This document shows positions 35,736-46,392 of a stretch of 64,000 bases of DNA, in pieces. Under the pieces are notes generated by a model. That model ran no database searches and was not told where the DNA came from. It saw only the letters and a program-made list of their open reading frames with translations. The stretch is taken from NCBI GenBank assembly GCA_963708805.1, contig CAVPUA010000003.1, positions 1,984,001 to 2,048,000 of the forward strand, written 5' to 3'. Position 1 is the first letter of the stretch; the number at the start of each line of letters is the position of its first letter. This stretch comes from CAVPUA01 sp963708805 (GTDB lineage: Bacteria; Actinomycetota; Actinomycetes; Mycobacteriales; Jatrophihabitantaceae). The translations under genes and the position numbers were made by a program.

Positions 35736-37070
35736 ATGGCTGGTTTCGACTACGACGTCATTGTCTTGGGCGGCGGGGCGCCCGGCGAGCACTGCGCCGG
35801 TGCCTTGGCCGAAGGCGGGCTTCGGGTGGCGGTGGTCGAGCGCGAACTGGTCGGCGGCGAATGCTCCTACTGGGCCTGTATCCCGTCGAAGACCCTGCTG
35901 CGTCCTGGGGAAGCCGCCAACGGCGCGAACCACGCGGCCGCCGAGGCGAAGGTCGATGTAGCGGGCGCACTCGCGTGGCGCGATTTCATGGTCTCTGACT
36001 ATTCCGACGCGGGGCAGCAAGAGTGGCTGGCGAGCCGCAGGATCGATCTCGTCCGGGGCCACGGTCGCGTGGCCGGTGCCGGCGTGATCGAGGTCGACGG
36101 CAAGCGCCTCACCGCAGCGGACGTCGTCGTCGCCACCGGGGCCGATCCGTTCGTACCCCCCGTTCCGGGACTGCGGGGGCTGCCCGGCGTGTGGGGAACC
36201 CGCGAGGCGACCAGTCTGAAGACGGTGCCGCGGCACCTGGTCGTTCTGGGCGGTGGCCCGGCCGGAACCGAGCTGGCTCAAGCGATCCGTCGCTTCGGCG
36301 CCGACGTCACGTTCGCTGAAGCGGATGCCCCCAGCTCTGCAGGCCCGTGAGCCGGCCGCGCTCGGGGAGGCGCTCGGCGAGGTGCTGCGCCGTGACGGGA
36401 TCGAGGTCATCGTGGGCCGGCGCGCCGTCTCCGCTCGTCGCGAGGGCGATGACTTCGTGCTCGCGCTCGATGACGGTCACGAGGTACGCGGCGATCGCCT
36501 GCTGGTCGCCACTGGTCGGCGTCCGCGCGTCGCTGACATGGGCCTCTGGACCGTCGGCGTCCTCGCGGACGGAACACGAGATCCCGGTCGACAGCCGCTT
36601 GCGGGTGGCCCGGCGCGTGTGGGCGGTCGGTGATGTCGCCGGGTTGTGGCAGCTGGTCCGGCGTTGCGGGGGAGTACCAGGGAGAGGTGAGTACAGCCAC
36701 CAACGTCTCGGCGAACCCGGGAAGCGCACTGCGGAGCCGGGCCGCGCGTGGTGGCACGCCCGAGCCGCAAGGAAGCCGGCGGCGGTGGCGACACTGGGTT
36801 CAGCGGCACCACCCAGCTCAGCGACGTGCCGAAGACGGCCACCTACACGCACGCGTACGCGGAGTCCAACGGCTTCCTGACCTTGTTGAGCGACGGGGAT
36901 CAATTAGACAGGGCCTACGCACGCTCGGACCCGAAGCTGGCCGAAGTGATGCAGCAAGCCACCCTGGCGATTCGCGCGCGCGTTCCTCTCGACGTGCTGC
37001 GCGACACGATGACCGCCGTTCCCGACCTTCTCCCGAGTTGTATCCAGCCGCGCTGGAGGACTCGGTCAGA
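35736..37070 (+). CDS. FAD-dependent pyridine nucleotide-disulfide oxidoreductase (frameshifted as assembled)
   Basis: Start ATG 35736. The FAD-binding start DYDVIVLGGGAPGEHCAGAL and the redox-disulfide region GGECSYWACIPSKTLLRP place it with dihydrolipoamide dehydrogenase/mercuric reductase-type enzymes (two Cys separated by four residues: C-S-Y-W-A-C). The NAD-binding motif LVVLGGGPAGTELAQAI follows. Frame changes near 36330, 36580 and 36670 are needed to reach the dimerisation domain (TYTHAYAESNGFLTLLSDGD, then ATLAIRARVPLDVLRDT, ending near ELYPAALED). The precise end is unclear. Operator sites 4 and 5 are upstream. Confidence 0.78.
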
Positions 37071-37190
37071 AGATGTCGGCGGCCAGCAGGTCGGTGCGCA
37101 ACGCGCTGACCATGGCCTCTTGGCCCTGGGTCGTGATCGCGTCTGGCGCCGTCAGAAGCTCTTGCCAGGCGCTGGTCTCGTTACCAGGTT
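37066..37190 (-). other. Coding-like antisense fragment between two damaged genes
   Basis: On the minus strand a 40-codon stretch with G/C-rich third positions ends in SALRTDLLAADIF and TGA at 37066-37068. It has no start and no recognised family, and lies exactly between the end of the flavin oxidoreductase and the beginning of the SDR homology. It may be the tail of another gene left at a rearrangement junction, or chance. Confidence 0.25.
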
Positions 37191-37833
37191 CCGTGCCCGC
37201 AAGTGGAACATCATCGGCAGCGCGCTCTCGATTGCCGCATTCGACGATCCGGACTTCCAAGAACCATGTTCCGAGACATCGCGTCGCCCAAGACAGCCGA
37301 ACAGATGGTCGAGCTGGCGCTTGATCGCTTCGGGCGAGTACGACACCCTGGTGAACAATGCCGGTGAGCTTCATCGGCCAGCCGTTCACCGAATACACCG
37401 TCGACGACTTCGCGGCGATCACTGCTGTGAATCTCGCGGGCTTCTTCCGCCTGACCCAGGGCATCATGGCCGACGTAGACACCCGGAGGAGCGGGCACGT
37501 CGTCAACGTCGGCGCCAGTCTGGTCGATCACGCCAGCAGCACCCAACCGGCCGCCCTGACCGCACTGACCAAAGGAGGGCTGGACGCGGTCACCCGCTGC
37601 GCTCGCCATCGAATACGCCGGACGCGGCATTCACGTCGACGCGGTGGCCCTGGGAATCATCAGGACCCATCCCCACCGAACCTGTCCTACGAAGGCCTGG
37701 CCGAGTTACGTCCCCTCGGCCCGGTCGGTGAGATCAGCGATGTCGTCGATCGGATCTTCTACCTGGACCAGGCCCGGTTTCCATGACCGCAGAGACCCTG
37801 CACATCGACGGTGGGTCGGGCGGACGGGGCTGA
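37169..37833 (+). pseudogene. Short-chain dehydrogenase/reductase, N-terminus not found, frameshifted
   Basis: Homology begins near GAGLVTRFRARKWNIIGSAL without a proper TGxxxGIG start. It then needs several frame changes: RDIASPKTAEQMVELALDRFG, TLVNNAG, FIGQPFTEYTVDDFAAITAV and NLAGFFRLTQGIMADV, VVNVGASLVDH, a catalytic region in which the usual YxxxK is replaced by LTALTKGG, and the C-terminal GEISDVVDRIFYLDQA up to ETLHIDGGSGGRG with TGA at 37831-37833. The missing start and unusual catalytic region make this the best candidate for a real pseudogene in the island. Confidence 0.6.
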
Positions 37834-37899
37834 GCAGCACCGATGAGCCGCAGGCCGGGCGCCCAGTGACCATTCGAGCGATGTTGGAGCAACTGCTGC

Positions 37900-38953
37900 A
37901 GGACTGATGTCGGAGTGGTTGCTCCGTTCGTGGTCGGCGGGGGCGATCCTGCGTCGGCGAAGGTGTCGAGGACGTGGGAAAGTACGATCACGAAGAGAGC
38001 CCCCGATGATCCAGAAGACGAGGGCGAGCAGCAGTTGTCCCGAGCCGCGCATACCGGGGAGGTTGGAGCGTCGGACCGGAACGGTGGACCGCCGCGCCGT
38101 TCGGCATCCACGGTGCCATTTGGCGATGTCGACGTCAGGCAGCAATGGAATCGGCACAGTAGAGCCGTTGAGCGCGTTGCCCACGATCAGGAAAACACCT
38201 GCCGCGACTGCCGCTCCCGGCAGACCGGACGGGGCGTGCAACGCCGCCACAGTGAGTACAAACGGCGGCGCACAGTGCCCCGGTCGCCAGGAGCGTCCAG
38301 GGCGATCCGGGTCGGAGCGCCGAGCCAGACGTCCAGGACGAGCACGCCCGAAGCCGAGGCAAGAAGACAGAGTAGCCGATGGCGAGAGCGACCCAGACCC
38401 CAGAGTCTGGCTCGACGCGGGAGCAGGTCAAAGCCGACGCTGCCGATGACACCGGGGATCGAGCGGCCCGATCTCGAAGACGAACGAGGGACTCCGCCCG
38501 GCCGGTCGCTCAGGCGGCAGCAGCACCAGATCGACCACCTGCGGCGCTCGGTGCTGCGAATGGGAGAGCACACTCAGGGAACTGGTGGAAATTCCTGCTC
38601 CGCCGAGGACCCCACCACCGACGCAACGAGGATCTCGTCCATCAAGCGGGGCCAACGATGAGCGCGCCGTAGGAGATGCCATTGCCCAGGATGTCGCGCC
38701 GGGCCGCCTCGAGCGTCGGGCTTGGCGTGAACGTCGAAGCCACCGGCTGGCGAGCTTGTCGAGCCGGAACAGCACGCCTGGTCGAGGGGGTCGATGACGT
38801 CTATCCGGACGTGGTGGGGACGGGGAGCGTGGATCGCGTCCCCGTACGACAGGATGGAAGAGGACTGAACAGCGAAGCACCCACCGTGACCACGACCATC
38901 CGTCGCGATGCCGCGACGGCGGTCGCGCCCGCGGTCCGTGCTGGCTCGCTCAT
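37900..38953 (-). CDS. DUF3533/YhgE-like membrane protein (frameshifted as assembled)
   Basis: ATG 38953 overlaps the stop of the quinone oxidoreductase gene (ATGA). Allowing frame changes, the protein has an N-terminal helix (SRRMVVVTVGASL), an extracellular domain with ISYGALIVGP and ILVASVVGSSAEQEF, then a membrane part with LFVFEIG, PGVIGSVGF, LATGALCAA, AVAAGVFLIVGNALNGSTVP and LLALVFWIIGG. This is the layout of DUF3533/YhgE-Pip proteins. The C-terminus is not certain. Function unknown; coupled to the upstream oxidoreductase. Confidence 0.6.
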
Positions 38954-39861
38954 CGAACGACGATCACGGTCTTGCCGGGTCCGCTGTGGCGGCCCCGGTC
39001 GGCGTAGGCGGCGGCAGTGTCGGCCAGTCCGAATGTTGCCGCGACCAGCGGCTTCAGAGCGCCGGTGTCCACTAGTGTCGCGAGGTGCTCGAGTTCGGCG
39101 CGGTTCGGGCGTACGACGAAGAACTCGTCGTGTATCAGGCGCCCCTGCTTCAGCTCCGGTCCAGGCGGCGCACCGAGCGTGATGAGCCGACCGCCGTCGC
39201 GGATGTTGTCGTAGACCGCCGCCAGAGCTGGTCCGCCGACGGTGTCGACAACGACGTCGAAGGTGCCGGCCATCGTCCGGACAGAGACATCTGTCGCGCC
39301 CAACCTCTGGACATACTCGGCGCTGCCGCCGCGGTTGACTGTCGCGCTCACGTGGGCGCCCAGGTGTCGCGCGAGTTGGACGACGTAGGCGCCGACCCCG
39401 CCGGCGCCGCCCGTGACGAGCACCGACTCGCCGGCGCTCAACTTCGCGTGGTCCACGAGCGCTTGCCATGCGGTGAGCGCGGCCAGGGGCAGGGAGGCGG
39501 CCTCGGCATGACTGATGCTGGACGGCTTGAGAGCGACTTGGTCCGCGGGCACTATAACGAACTCGGCGGCGGCGCCGTCACGGTCGAACTGGATCAGGCC
39601 GAAAACGTCGTCGCCGATAGCCAGATCGCTCGCGGCGCCGCCAACCGCGGTGACCGTGCCCGAGACCTCGTGGGACGGAATGATCGGCGTCCGGTCGACG
39701 CCGTCGCGGGTCCAGGACTTGTCCCACGACAGCTCGTCGTAGGTGATCGCGGCGGCGTGTACCTGGATCAGGACCTCGTGTTCTTCCGGAACCGGGATCG
39801 GTGCTTGCTCCAGATGAAGTTGCTCGGGTCCGCCTCGGCGATGCGCTCTGATTGCCTGCAT
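38950..39861 (-). CDS. NADP-dependent quinone oxidoreductase-like protein (MDR superfamily)
   Basis: About 303 residues from ATG 39861 (39909 and a GTG at 39873 are alternatives), intact. Zinc-free medium-chain reductase: N-terminal GroES-like domain with HEVLIQVHAAAITYDELSW and PSHEVSGTVTAVG, and the cofactor motif VLVTGGAGGVGAYVVQLARH. Such enzymes reduce quinones or enones with NADPH. It is divergent from a TetR gene that probably controls it. No 19-bp operator is present here, so it may lie outside the island regulon. Confidence 0.87.
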   Translation of the reverse strand: MQAIRAHRRGGPEQLHLEQAPIPVPEEHEVLIQVHAAAITYDELSWDKSWTRDGVDRTPIIPSHEVSGTVTAVGGAASDLAIGDDVFGLIQFDRDGAAAEFVIVPADQVALKPSSISHAEAASLPLAALTAWQALVDHAKLSAGESVLVTGGAGGVGAYVVQLARHLGAHVSATVNRGGSAEYVQRLGATDVSVRTMAGTFDVVVDTVGGPALAAVYDNIRDGGRLITLGAPPGPELKQGRLIHDEFFVVRPNRAELEHLATLVDTGALKPLVAATFGLADTAAAYADRGRHSGPGKTVIVVR

Positions 39862-39920
39862 GGTGTCCACGTGGTGGCCTCTCGTGTCTCTTGTTTGAGG
39901 GTGGGGCAAGCTCTGTGGCT

Positions 39921-40568
39921 ATGGCCAGCTCGCGAAACTCGGCGCCCAGATCCGTTTCGTCGCAGCCACTTCCGGTGCCGGCCAGTTCGCAGATCGGACG
40001 CCGCCGGAACCCCGCGCTGGCGGCCGCTGTCCTGCACGCTGCGGGTGGTGCTGCTGGACGACCCTCGGGTCGGCTTCCGCGGGCTGACCATGCAAGCGGT
40101 GGCGGCATCGTCGGGGGTCAGTAAGGCGACGCTGTACCGATGGTGGCCGGACAAGGCGCACCTGGTTCTCGACGCGTACCGGTCTAAGTCGGCGCGCGAC
40201 GTCACCGCTTCGGTGACAGGCGACCTGCGGCCGGATCTGATGGCCCACCTTGGGCGCATAGCGTTCGCGCTGAACTATCTGGACTCGGCGCGTTCGGTCG
40301 CCGACGTCGCGCTCGCTGCCGCCGAAGACGAACGCTTCGGCGCGCTGTACCGCGCGACCTTGTTGCACGAACGTCGCCAGGCACTGCTCGACGTTCTGGT
40401 CGCGGGGCGTCGTCGCGGACAGGTGCGGGCCGGATCGAGCTGGCCGTCGTCGTCGATGCCGCCCTGGGGGCAGTCCATCACCGGCTGCTGCTCAGCCGCC
40501 AACCGATCGACGGTCATTTCGTGTCCTCGTTGGTGGACCTGATCATCGCTGGGGTACGCGCGGAATGA
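39921..40568 (+). CDS. TetR family transcriptional regulator (frameshifted as assembled)
   Basis: Starts at ATG 39921 (SSQIGRRRNPALAAAVLHAA), shifts frame near 40045 into VGFRGLTMQAVAASSGVSKA and TLYRWWPDKAHLVLDAY (a clear TetR helix-turn-helix), and shifts again near 40430 to end IELAVVVDAALGAVHHRLLL up to TGA 40566-40568, about 215 residues. Divergent from the quinone oxidoreductase and a likely repressor of it. Its end overlaps the end of the P-type ATPase gene by about 26 bp. Confidence 0.75.
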
Positions 40569-43158
40569 ATCGGGACGCGCGTCTGAGCGCTGCCGGCGGA
40601 GCCTGGTTGGTGGCGGTCTGGTTGCGATCGACAGCCATCGAATACCAGCGTCTTGGTGGCATCGACCACCGCCAGGTAGGCAACGACGAGAGCCGCGATG
40701 ACCGCATAGAGCGCAGCGCTCGAGAGGGACGAAGCCGAGTGGGTGGGCGAGCGGCGAGAGTGGCAGCAGTGCGCCGATAGTGATCACGGTCATCGTGCTG
40801 ATCACGAGGGGCAGGCTCGGTCGGCTGCGAAAAACGGGACCCGGCGGGTGCGGATGGCGAAGACGACGGCGGCCTGGGTGGCGAGCGACTCGACGAACCA
40901 GCCCGAGCGGAACAGTTCGGGCTCGGCGTGGAACGGTCCGAGCAGGACCCGAAGGTGATGAAGTCGAACAGCGAGCTGATGGGCCGAAGCAGAACATGAA
41001 TCGCCGGATCGTGCCGATGATCCCAATGACCGGGACGCGGCCAGCTGAGCCTCGTCGACATGGTCGGTCGGGATGGTGAGCTGGCCGGTGTCGTAGAGCA
41101 GGTTGTTGAGCAGCAGCTGCGAGGCAGCAGCGGCAAGAACGACAGCAGGACGGAGGCGGCGCCGGCGCTGAGGATGTTGCCGAAGTTGCTGGACGTGCCC
41201 ATCAGCACGTACTTGATCGTGTTGGCGAAGATCCGGCGCCCCTCGGCGATGCCGTCGGCCACCACGTCGAGGCTCTTCTCCAGCAGACGACGTCGGCGGC
41301 GGCACGGGCGACGTCGGCGGCGGTGTCGACCGAGATGCCACGTCGGCCTGGTGCAGCGCCAGCGCGTCGTTGACGCCGTCGCCGAGAAAGCCGACCGAGC
41401 GGCCGCTCGCGGACAGGCACGGACCAGCCGGGCCTTCTGCTCGGGCGAGACCCGCGCGAGTACGGCGGGCGTCTCGAGCCGGCGGCCAGCGCGGCGTCGT
41501 CGAGTGTGTCGATCTCGGTCGCCGGAGAGGGGACCGGCCGGCGGGGGATCGGCGGTCAGACCGACGGCGGCGGCCAACCGCACGGCCGCGCCCGCACTGT
41601 CGCCGGTCGCCATGATCAGTCGGACGTCGAGCCGGGCCAGCCTCGCCAGCGATTCGCCCACGCCCGGCTTCGGCGGGTCGTCGAAGATCAACAGCCCTTG
41701 CAGGGTCAGGTGGCGTTCGTCGGCGGCGCTCAGGTGATCGAGATCCGGCGCTGATCGTGATGCGACCGCGATTACCCGACCGCCCGCGCTCAGCTGCCTG
41801 TCGATGACCGAACGCTCGGCCGTCGAGACACCGTCGCAGGTGGCCAGCACGGCCTCCGGCGCGCCCTTGGTCGACGATCGTACGGTGCCGTCGGCGGTGC
41901 CCACCAGTACTGCGTCATCCGGCGCTCGTGGTCGAACGGCAGTACCGCCAGCACCGTGACCGCGTGCACCCGTCGTCAGCATCGGGTACGGCCGACCAGA
42001 GGGCGACGTCAAGCGGGTCGCCCGTACGCGTGCCGTCCGCGGCCTGGTCGGTCGGTGCAGCCAACACGGCGAGCTGCGCGGGCGCAGTCAGACTCGCTGC
42101 CGTCGGCGCTCACGCTGCTTGCAAGTCGGAACTGACCCGTCGTCAGGGTTCCGGTCTTGTCGGTGACAAGAATCTCCATGTCACCGAGGTCCTCGATGGC
42201 GACGAGGCGCTTGACGAGGACCTTCTTGCGGGCCAGCTGGCGTGAGCCGTCGGCCAGGCTGGTCGCCACCACGGCGGGCAGGAGCTGTGGGGTGATTCCG
42301 ACCGCGATCGCCGACCGAGAACAGCAACGAGTCGATCACCGAACGGCCGAGCAGCAGGTTGACCGCAAACACCGCGCTGCTGACGCCGGTCGCGATCGTC
42401 ACCAACAGGAGAGAGAACTGGCGCAGACCCGATCTGGAAGGCGGTCTGCGGCGGCGACGTCTGCAGGTCGCGCGCAATCCGCCCGAACTCGGTGCGGGTG
42501 CCGGTGGCCACGACGACGCCCGTGCCGCGGCCGGCGTGCACGACGGTGCCCATCAAGCGCGCAGCGAATGCAGCTCGGCCAGCGCCGCGCCCGGCGGTGT
42601 CGGTTCGGACGACTTCTCGACCGGGAGCGCTTCGCCGGTCAGCACGCTCTCCTCGCAGCTCAGGCCGTCGCCGTGGACAAGGCGGATGTCGGCCGGCACG
42701 ATCGCCCCGATGGTGAGCCGAACGACGTCGCCCGGGAACCAGATTCGGCGACGTCGACCGGCCGAGCTGCGACCTGGCGCACGGTGATCGCCCGGTCGCG
42801 GACGTCGGCCTGCAGCGTCTTGGCCGTCCGTGCGGCGCGGTAGTCGTTGCCCGGCCCAGCCCGACGCTGGCGATCAGGATGACGATGATGATCACGGCGT
42901 TGGTGTGCTCGCCCAGCGACGGCGCTGAGCACGGCCGTCGCGAACAGCAGGACCAGCAGCGGGCTGCGCAACTGCTCCCAGACGACGAGACCAGCGTGAC
43001 CCGGCTGTGTCCGGCACGGTGTTCGGGCCGACGTGCGCCAAGCCGGCTTGCCGCCTCGTCGGCGGTCAGCCCGTCCGACCGGTGCCGAGCGTCGTAGCAC
43101 CACGCCGGCGTCGAGCGCGGCCGCGCCGGCGACGTCGATGCCGCCGCCGTGGCTCCAC
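40543..43158 (-). CDS. mgtA: Magnesium-transporting P-type ATPase, MgtA type (frameshifted as assembled)
   Basis: About 870 residues when roughly ten frame changes are allowed. Landmarks in order: LTADEAASRL at the cation-transporter N-domain, WEQLRSPLLVLLFATAVLSA, NDYRAARTAKTLQADVRDRA, phosphorylation site ILVTDKTGTLTTGQF, STKGAPEAVL, NTIKYVLMGTSSNFGNILSA, LLYDTGQLTIPTDHVDEAQL, SSLFDFITFG and FRSGWFVESLATQAAVVFAI. The last motifs are diagnostic of type IIIB Mg2+ ATPases. It follows the arc genes with a short gap and probably belongs to the same operon. It would import Mg2+ at ATP cost. Confidence 0.8.
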
Positions 43159-43193
43159 CGCGGCCGGACGCTCGCGGTCGAGCTCAGGCGAGG

Positions 43194-44124
43194 GTGCGAA
43201 TCAGTGACGTCGCACTCGGCTCCGCGGCGCGCCCGATCGTCGTGCCGGCCGTCCCGGCCAATACCCGGCGGCGTCGGTGAGCGCGCCGATCACCGCCGGG
43301 CGGCCGGTCGCGCCGACGAAGCGGACCGCAGCCGCAACCTTCGGCCCCATCGAGCCGGCCGCGAAGGACGAGCTGACTGAGTTCCTCGACGTCGACCCGA
43401 TCGATCGTCGATGCCTGCGAGCGTGCCGTAGTCGCGCTTCACCCCGTCGACGTCGGTCAGCATCACCAGCGCGTCCGCCTTTGTGTCATGGCGATCAGTG
43501 CGGCGGTCAGGTCCTTGTCGACGACGGCCTCGACCCCGCGCACGGCACCGTCGCTGTCTCGACCACTGGCGCCCCGCCGCCGCCGCGCAGACGACAGACT
43601 CCGACATCGACCAGCTGTCTGATCATGTCGATCTCGACCATACCCTGCGGCGCCGGCGACGGCGACGACCCGCCGCCAGACCGCGCCGTCGGCGGCGACC
43701 GACCAGTCGCGCTCGCTCGCCAGACGCTGCGCCCGTTCGTCCGAGTAGGTCGCGCCGACGAACTTCGTCGGGCGCCCGAATGCGGGATCGGCAGGGTCGA
43801 CCACGTTCGGGTCACGATCACCGCGATCGGGGCCCGACGCCGGCGTTGTGCAGCTCCTGGGCCAGCCAGTAGCCGATCATTCCCTGGGTCTGGGCGCCGA
43901 GTACGTCGAGCGGATACGGCTGGGACAGCTCGGGATCGTCGGCGCTCTCGTCGGCGAGCAGGCCGATCTGCGGGCCGTTGCCGTGGCAGATGATCACTCG
44001 TGCTCGCGGGCGAGCGGCGCGAGGCGCCTCGGCCGCGGCGGACGTGGTGCTGCTGGATCACGGCGTCCGGGCGCTCGCTGCGCTGCAGCAGCGCGTTGCC
44101 GCCAAGCGCGATGACGGCGCGCAT
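43194..44124 (-). CDS. arcC: Carbamate kinase (frameshifted as assembled)
   Basis: ATG 44124; the span equals about 310 codons, the normal length of the enzyme. The N-terminus MRAVIALGGNALLQRSE is the carbamate kinase nucleotide fold; LPRQRP-like breaks replace the expected GNGPQ loop until the frame is shifted. Further on are TRTWVDPADPAFGRPTKFVG and APQGMVEIDMIRQLVDVG, then GGGGAPVVE and DALVMLTDVDGV. It converts carbamoyl phosphate and ADP to ATP, CO2 and ammonia, the energy-yielding last step of the arginine deiminase pathway. Fourth gene of the arcDABC unit. Confidence 0.83.
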
Positions 44125-44126
44125 GT

Positions 44127-45128
44127 CAGCTCGCCAAGGGCCGAGACGAGCAACGCCTTGATGGTGTGCATCCGGTTCTCGGCCTGGTCGAAGACGATCG
44201 ATGCCGGCGGAGTCGAAGACCTCGTCGGTGACCTCGGCCCCGACGAGACCGAACTCGTCGTGGACCCGGCGACCGAGCTCGGTCGTCGTGTCGTGGACGG
44301 CGGGCAGGCAGTGCATGAACCGGCGTCGCGGCGTGCCGGTGGCCGCCATCACCTCGGCGGTGACCCGGTAGGGCGTCAGCAGCGGGACCCGGGGGCCCAC
44401 TCGGCGTCGGCCTCGCCCATGCTGACCCAGACATCGGTGTAGACGAAGCCGGCGCCGTCGACCCCGGCGTCGGACGTCGTCGGTGACGGTGATCGTGGCG
44501 CCGCTCGCTGCGGCGAGGCCGGTCGCGGTCGCCCGCACGTCGTCGGGCGGCCAGAGCTCGCGGGGCGCGGCGATCCGCACGTCCAGCCCGAGCAGCGCGC
44601 CGGTGACGAGCAGCGAGCGGGCGACGTTGTTGCGGCCGTCGCCCAGGAAGCAGTAGCCGATGGCCGCTGACGTCGCCGACCGGTGGTGCTCGGTCATGGT
44701 CAGGATGTCGGCGAGCATCTGGGTGGGGTGCCACTGGTCGGTCAGCCCGTTCCACACCGGCACGCCGGCGTTGGCGGCGAACTCCTCGACCGTGTCCTGG
44801 CCGAAGCCGCGGAACTCGATGCCGTCGTAGAAGCGGCCCAGCACGCGGGCGGTGTCGGCGACGCTCTCCTCCCGCCCGAGATGCGACCCGTCCGGCCCAG
44901 GTAGGTGACGTGCGCGCCCTGGTCGTAGGCGGCGACCTCGAACGGCGCATCGGGTGCGGGTCGAGTTCTTCTGGAAGATCAGGGCGATGTTCTTGCCGGT
45001 CAGCCGGGCTGCTCTCGGCCGTCCCGCTTGCCGCGCGCAGCTCACGGGCGGCGGCGAGCAGGTCGAGGAACTGCTCGCGGCCGAGGTCGATCTCTTTCAG
45101 CAGCGAGCGGACCCGGGTGGCGTGTCAT
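44127..45128 (-). CDS. arcB: Catabolic ornithine carbamoyltransferase (frameshifted as assembled)
   Basis: ATG 45128 with AAGGGAA upstream. Reading in corrected frame: SLLKEIDLGREQFLDLLAAA, carbamoyl-phosphate site NSTRTRCA, HLGREESVADTARVLGRFYD, WNGLTDQWHPTQMLADILTM, and the ornithine site FMHCLPAVHD. About 330 residues, a typical length. In this context it should run in the catabolic direction, splitting citrulline by phosphorolysis to ornithine and carbamoyl phosphate for ArcC. At least three frame changes are needed. Confidence 0.85.
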
Positions 45129-46392
45129 CGGCGGTTCCCTTCGCGTCGGGTCGATCGGGTCGCGGCGGACCGGGCAGCTCATGCAGCGGGCACCGCCGCG
45201 GCCGCGGCCGAGTTCGCTCGCCGGGGATGGTGATGACCTCGATGCCGTTGTGGCGCAGCATCGTGTTGGTGACGACGTTGCGGTCGTAGCCGAGCACGAC
45301 GCCGGGAGCGACGGCCAGGTAGTTGTCGGCGTCGTTCCACTGCTCGCGCGCGGCGGCGCGGGCGTCCTCGTCGGCGTGCAGGATGCGCAGGTCGTCGCGT
45401 CCGAGTGATCTCGGCCAGCGCGGCCGGCAGCCCGTCGCGCCGTTCGATCGCGATCGCCGCCGTCGCCGTCGGGGCGCAGTGCCACAGGCCGCACCTGCTC
45501 GATGTCGAAGAACGGATAGGCCACGAAGGTGTCGACGTCGATCATGGTCAGCAGCGTGTCCAGGTGCATCGCCGACCGGGCCTTCGGCAGCTCGATGGCG
45601 AGGACCCGGTCGCTGCTCGCCGGTGCTCGAACAGTGCGGGGCCAGCATCTCGACGCCCATCGGAGTGGTCCGCTCGCCCATCCCGATCATGACGGCGCCG
45701 GGGGCGATGACGTGGATGTCGCCGCCCTCCCAGGTGGCCGGCGTGTGGTCGCGTCGGCGTCGTCGTAGAAGGTCGGTGAATCGCGCCGCGGCGAACAGCG
45801 GGTGGAAGCTCGAAGACGGTGCGGGTGTTGATCGACTCGCGGCGGCGGGCCGGTTTGGCCATCGGGTTGACGTCACGCCGCCGCCGATCCAGGCCGCGTT
45901 GTCGCGTTGGAACAGCGTGTTCGGCAGGGGCGGCAGCACGAAGTCGTCGATGCCCAGGCTGTGCCAGGTCAGGCTCGAGGTGCTCAGCGGGCTCAGGTCG
46001 GACTTGATGACCCCGCCGATCAGGAGTTCGGCGAGCGCGTCGCGGTCGGTGTCGTCGAACAGCGTGCGCAGCTCGCGGGCCAGGGCGGGGCCGAAGCGGT
46101 CGTCGGTGCAGACGGTCGAGCGCGAACGCGCGTCCGTCCGGGACTCGAGCGCCTCGGCGAGCAGCTCGTCGAAGAGGTGGACCCGGGCGCCGCGCTCGCG
46201 CAGTTCCTCGACGAACGCGTCGTGCTCGCTGCGGGCCTGGCTGGCCCACATGCACGTCGTCGAAGAGCAGGTCGCCGGCGTTGGCCGGGGTGAGCCGGTC
46301 GAGTTCGGGACCGGGGCGATGCACGATCACCTCGCGCAGCGGGCCGATCTCGGAGTTGATGCCGACGGTGAGCGCCGTCCGGTGGCGGTCAT
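45129..46392 (-). CDS. arcA: Arginine deiminase (frameshifted as assembled)
   Basis: ATG near 46392, overlapping the end of the permease gene. Corrected translation: GINSEIGPLREVIVHRPGPE, LDRLTPANAGDLLFDD, LPPLPNTLFQRDNAAWIGGG, the catalytic His/Glu region TWEGGDIHVIAPGAVMIGMG, and the C-terminal RCMSCPV with the nucleophile Cys just before the end. It hydrolyses arginine to citrulline and ammonia. About five frame changes are needed, yet every catalytic motif is preserved. Confidence 0.85.
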
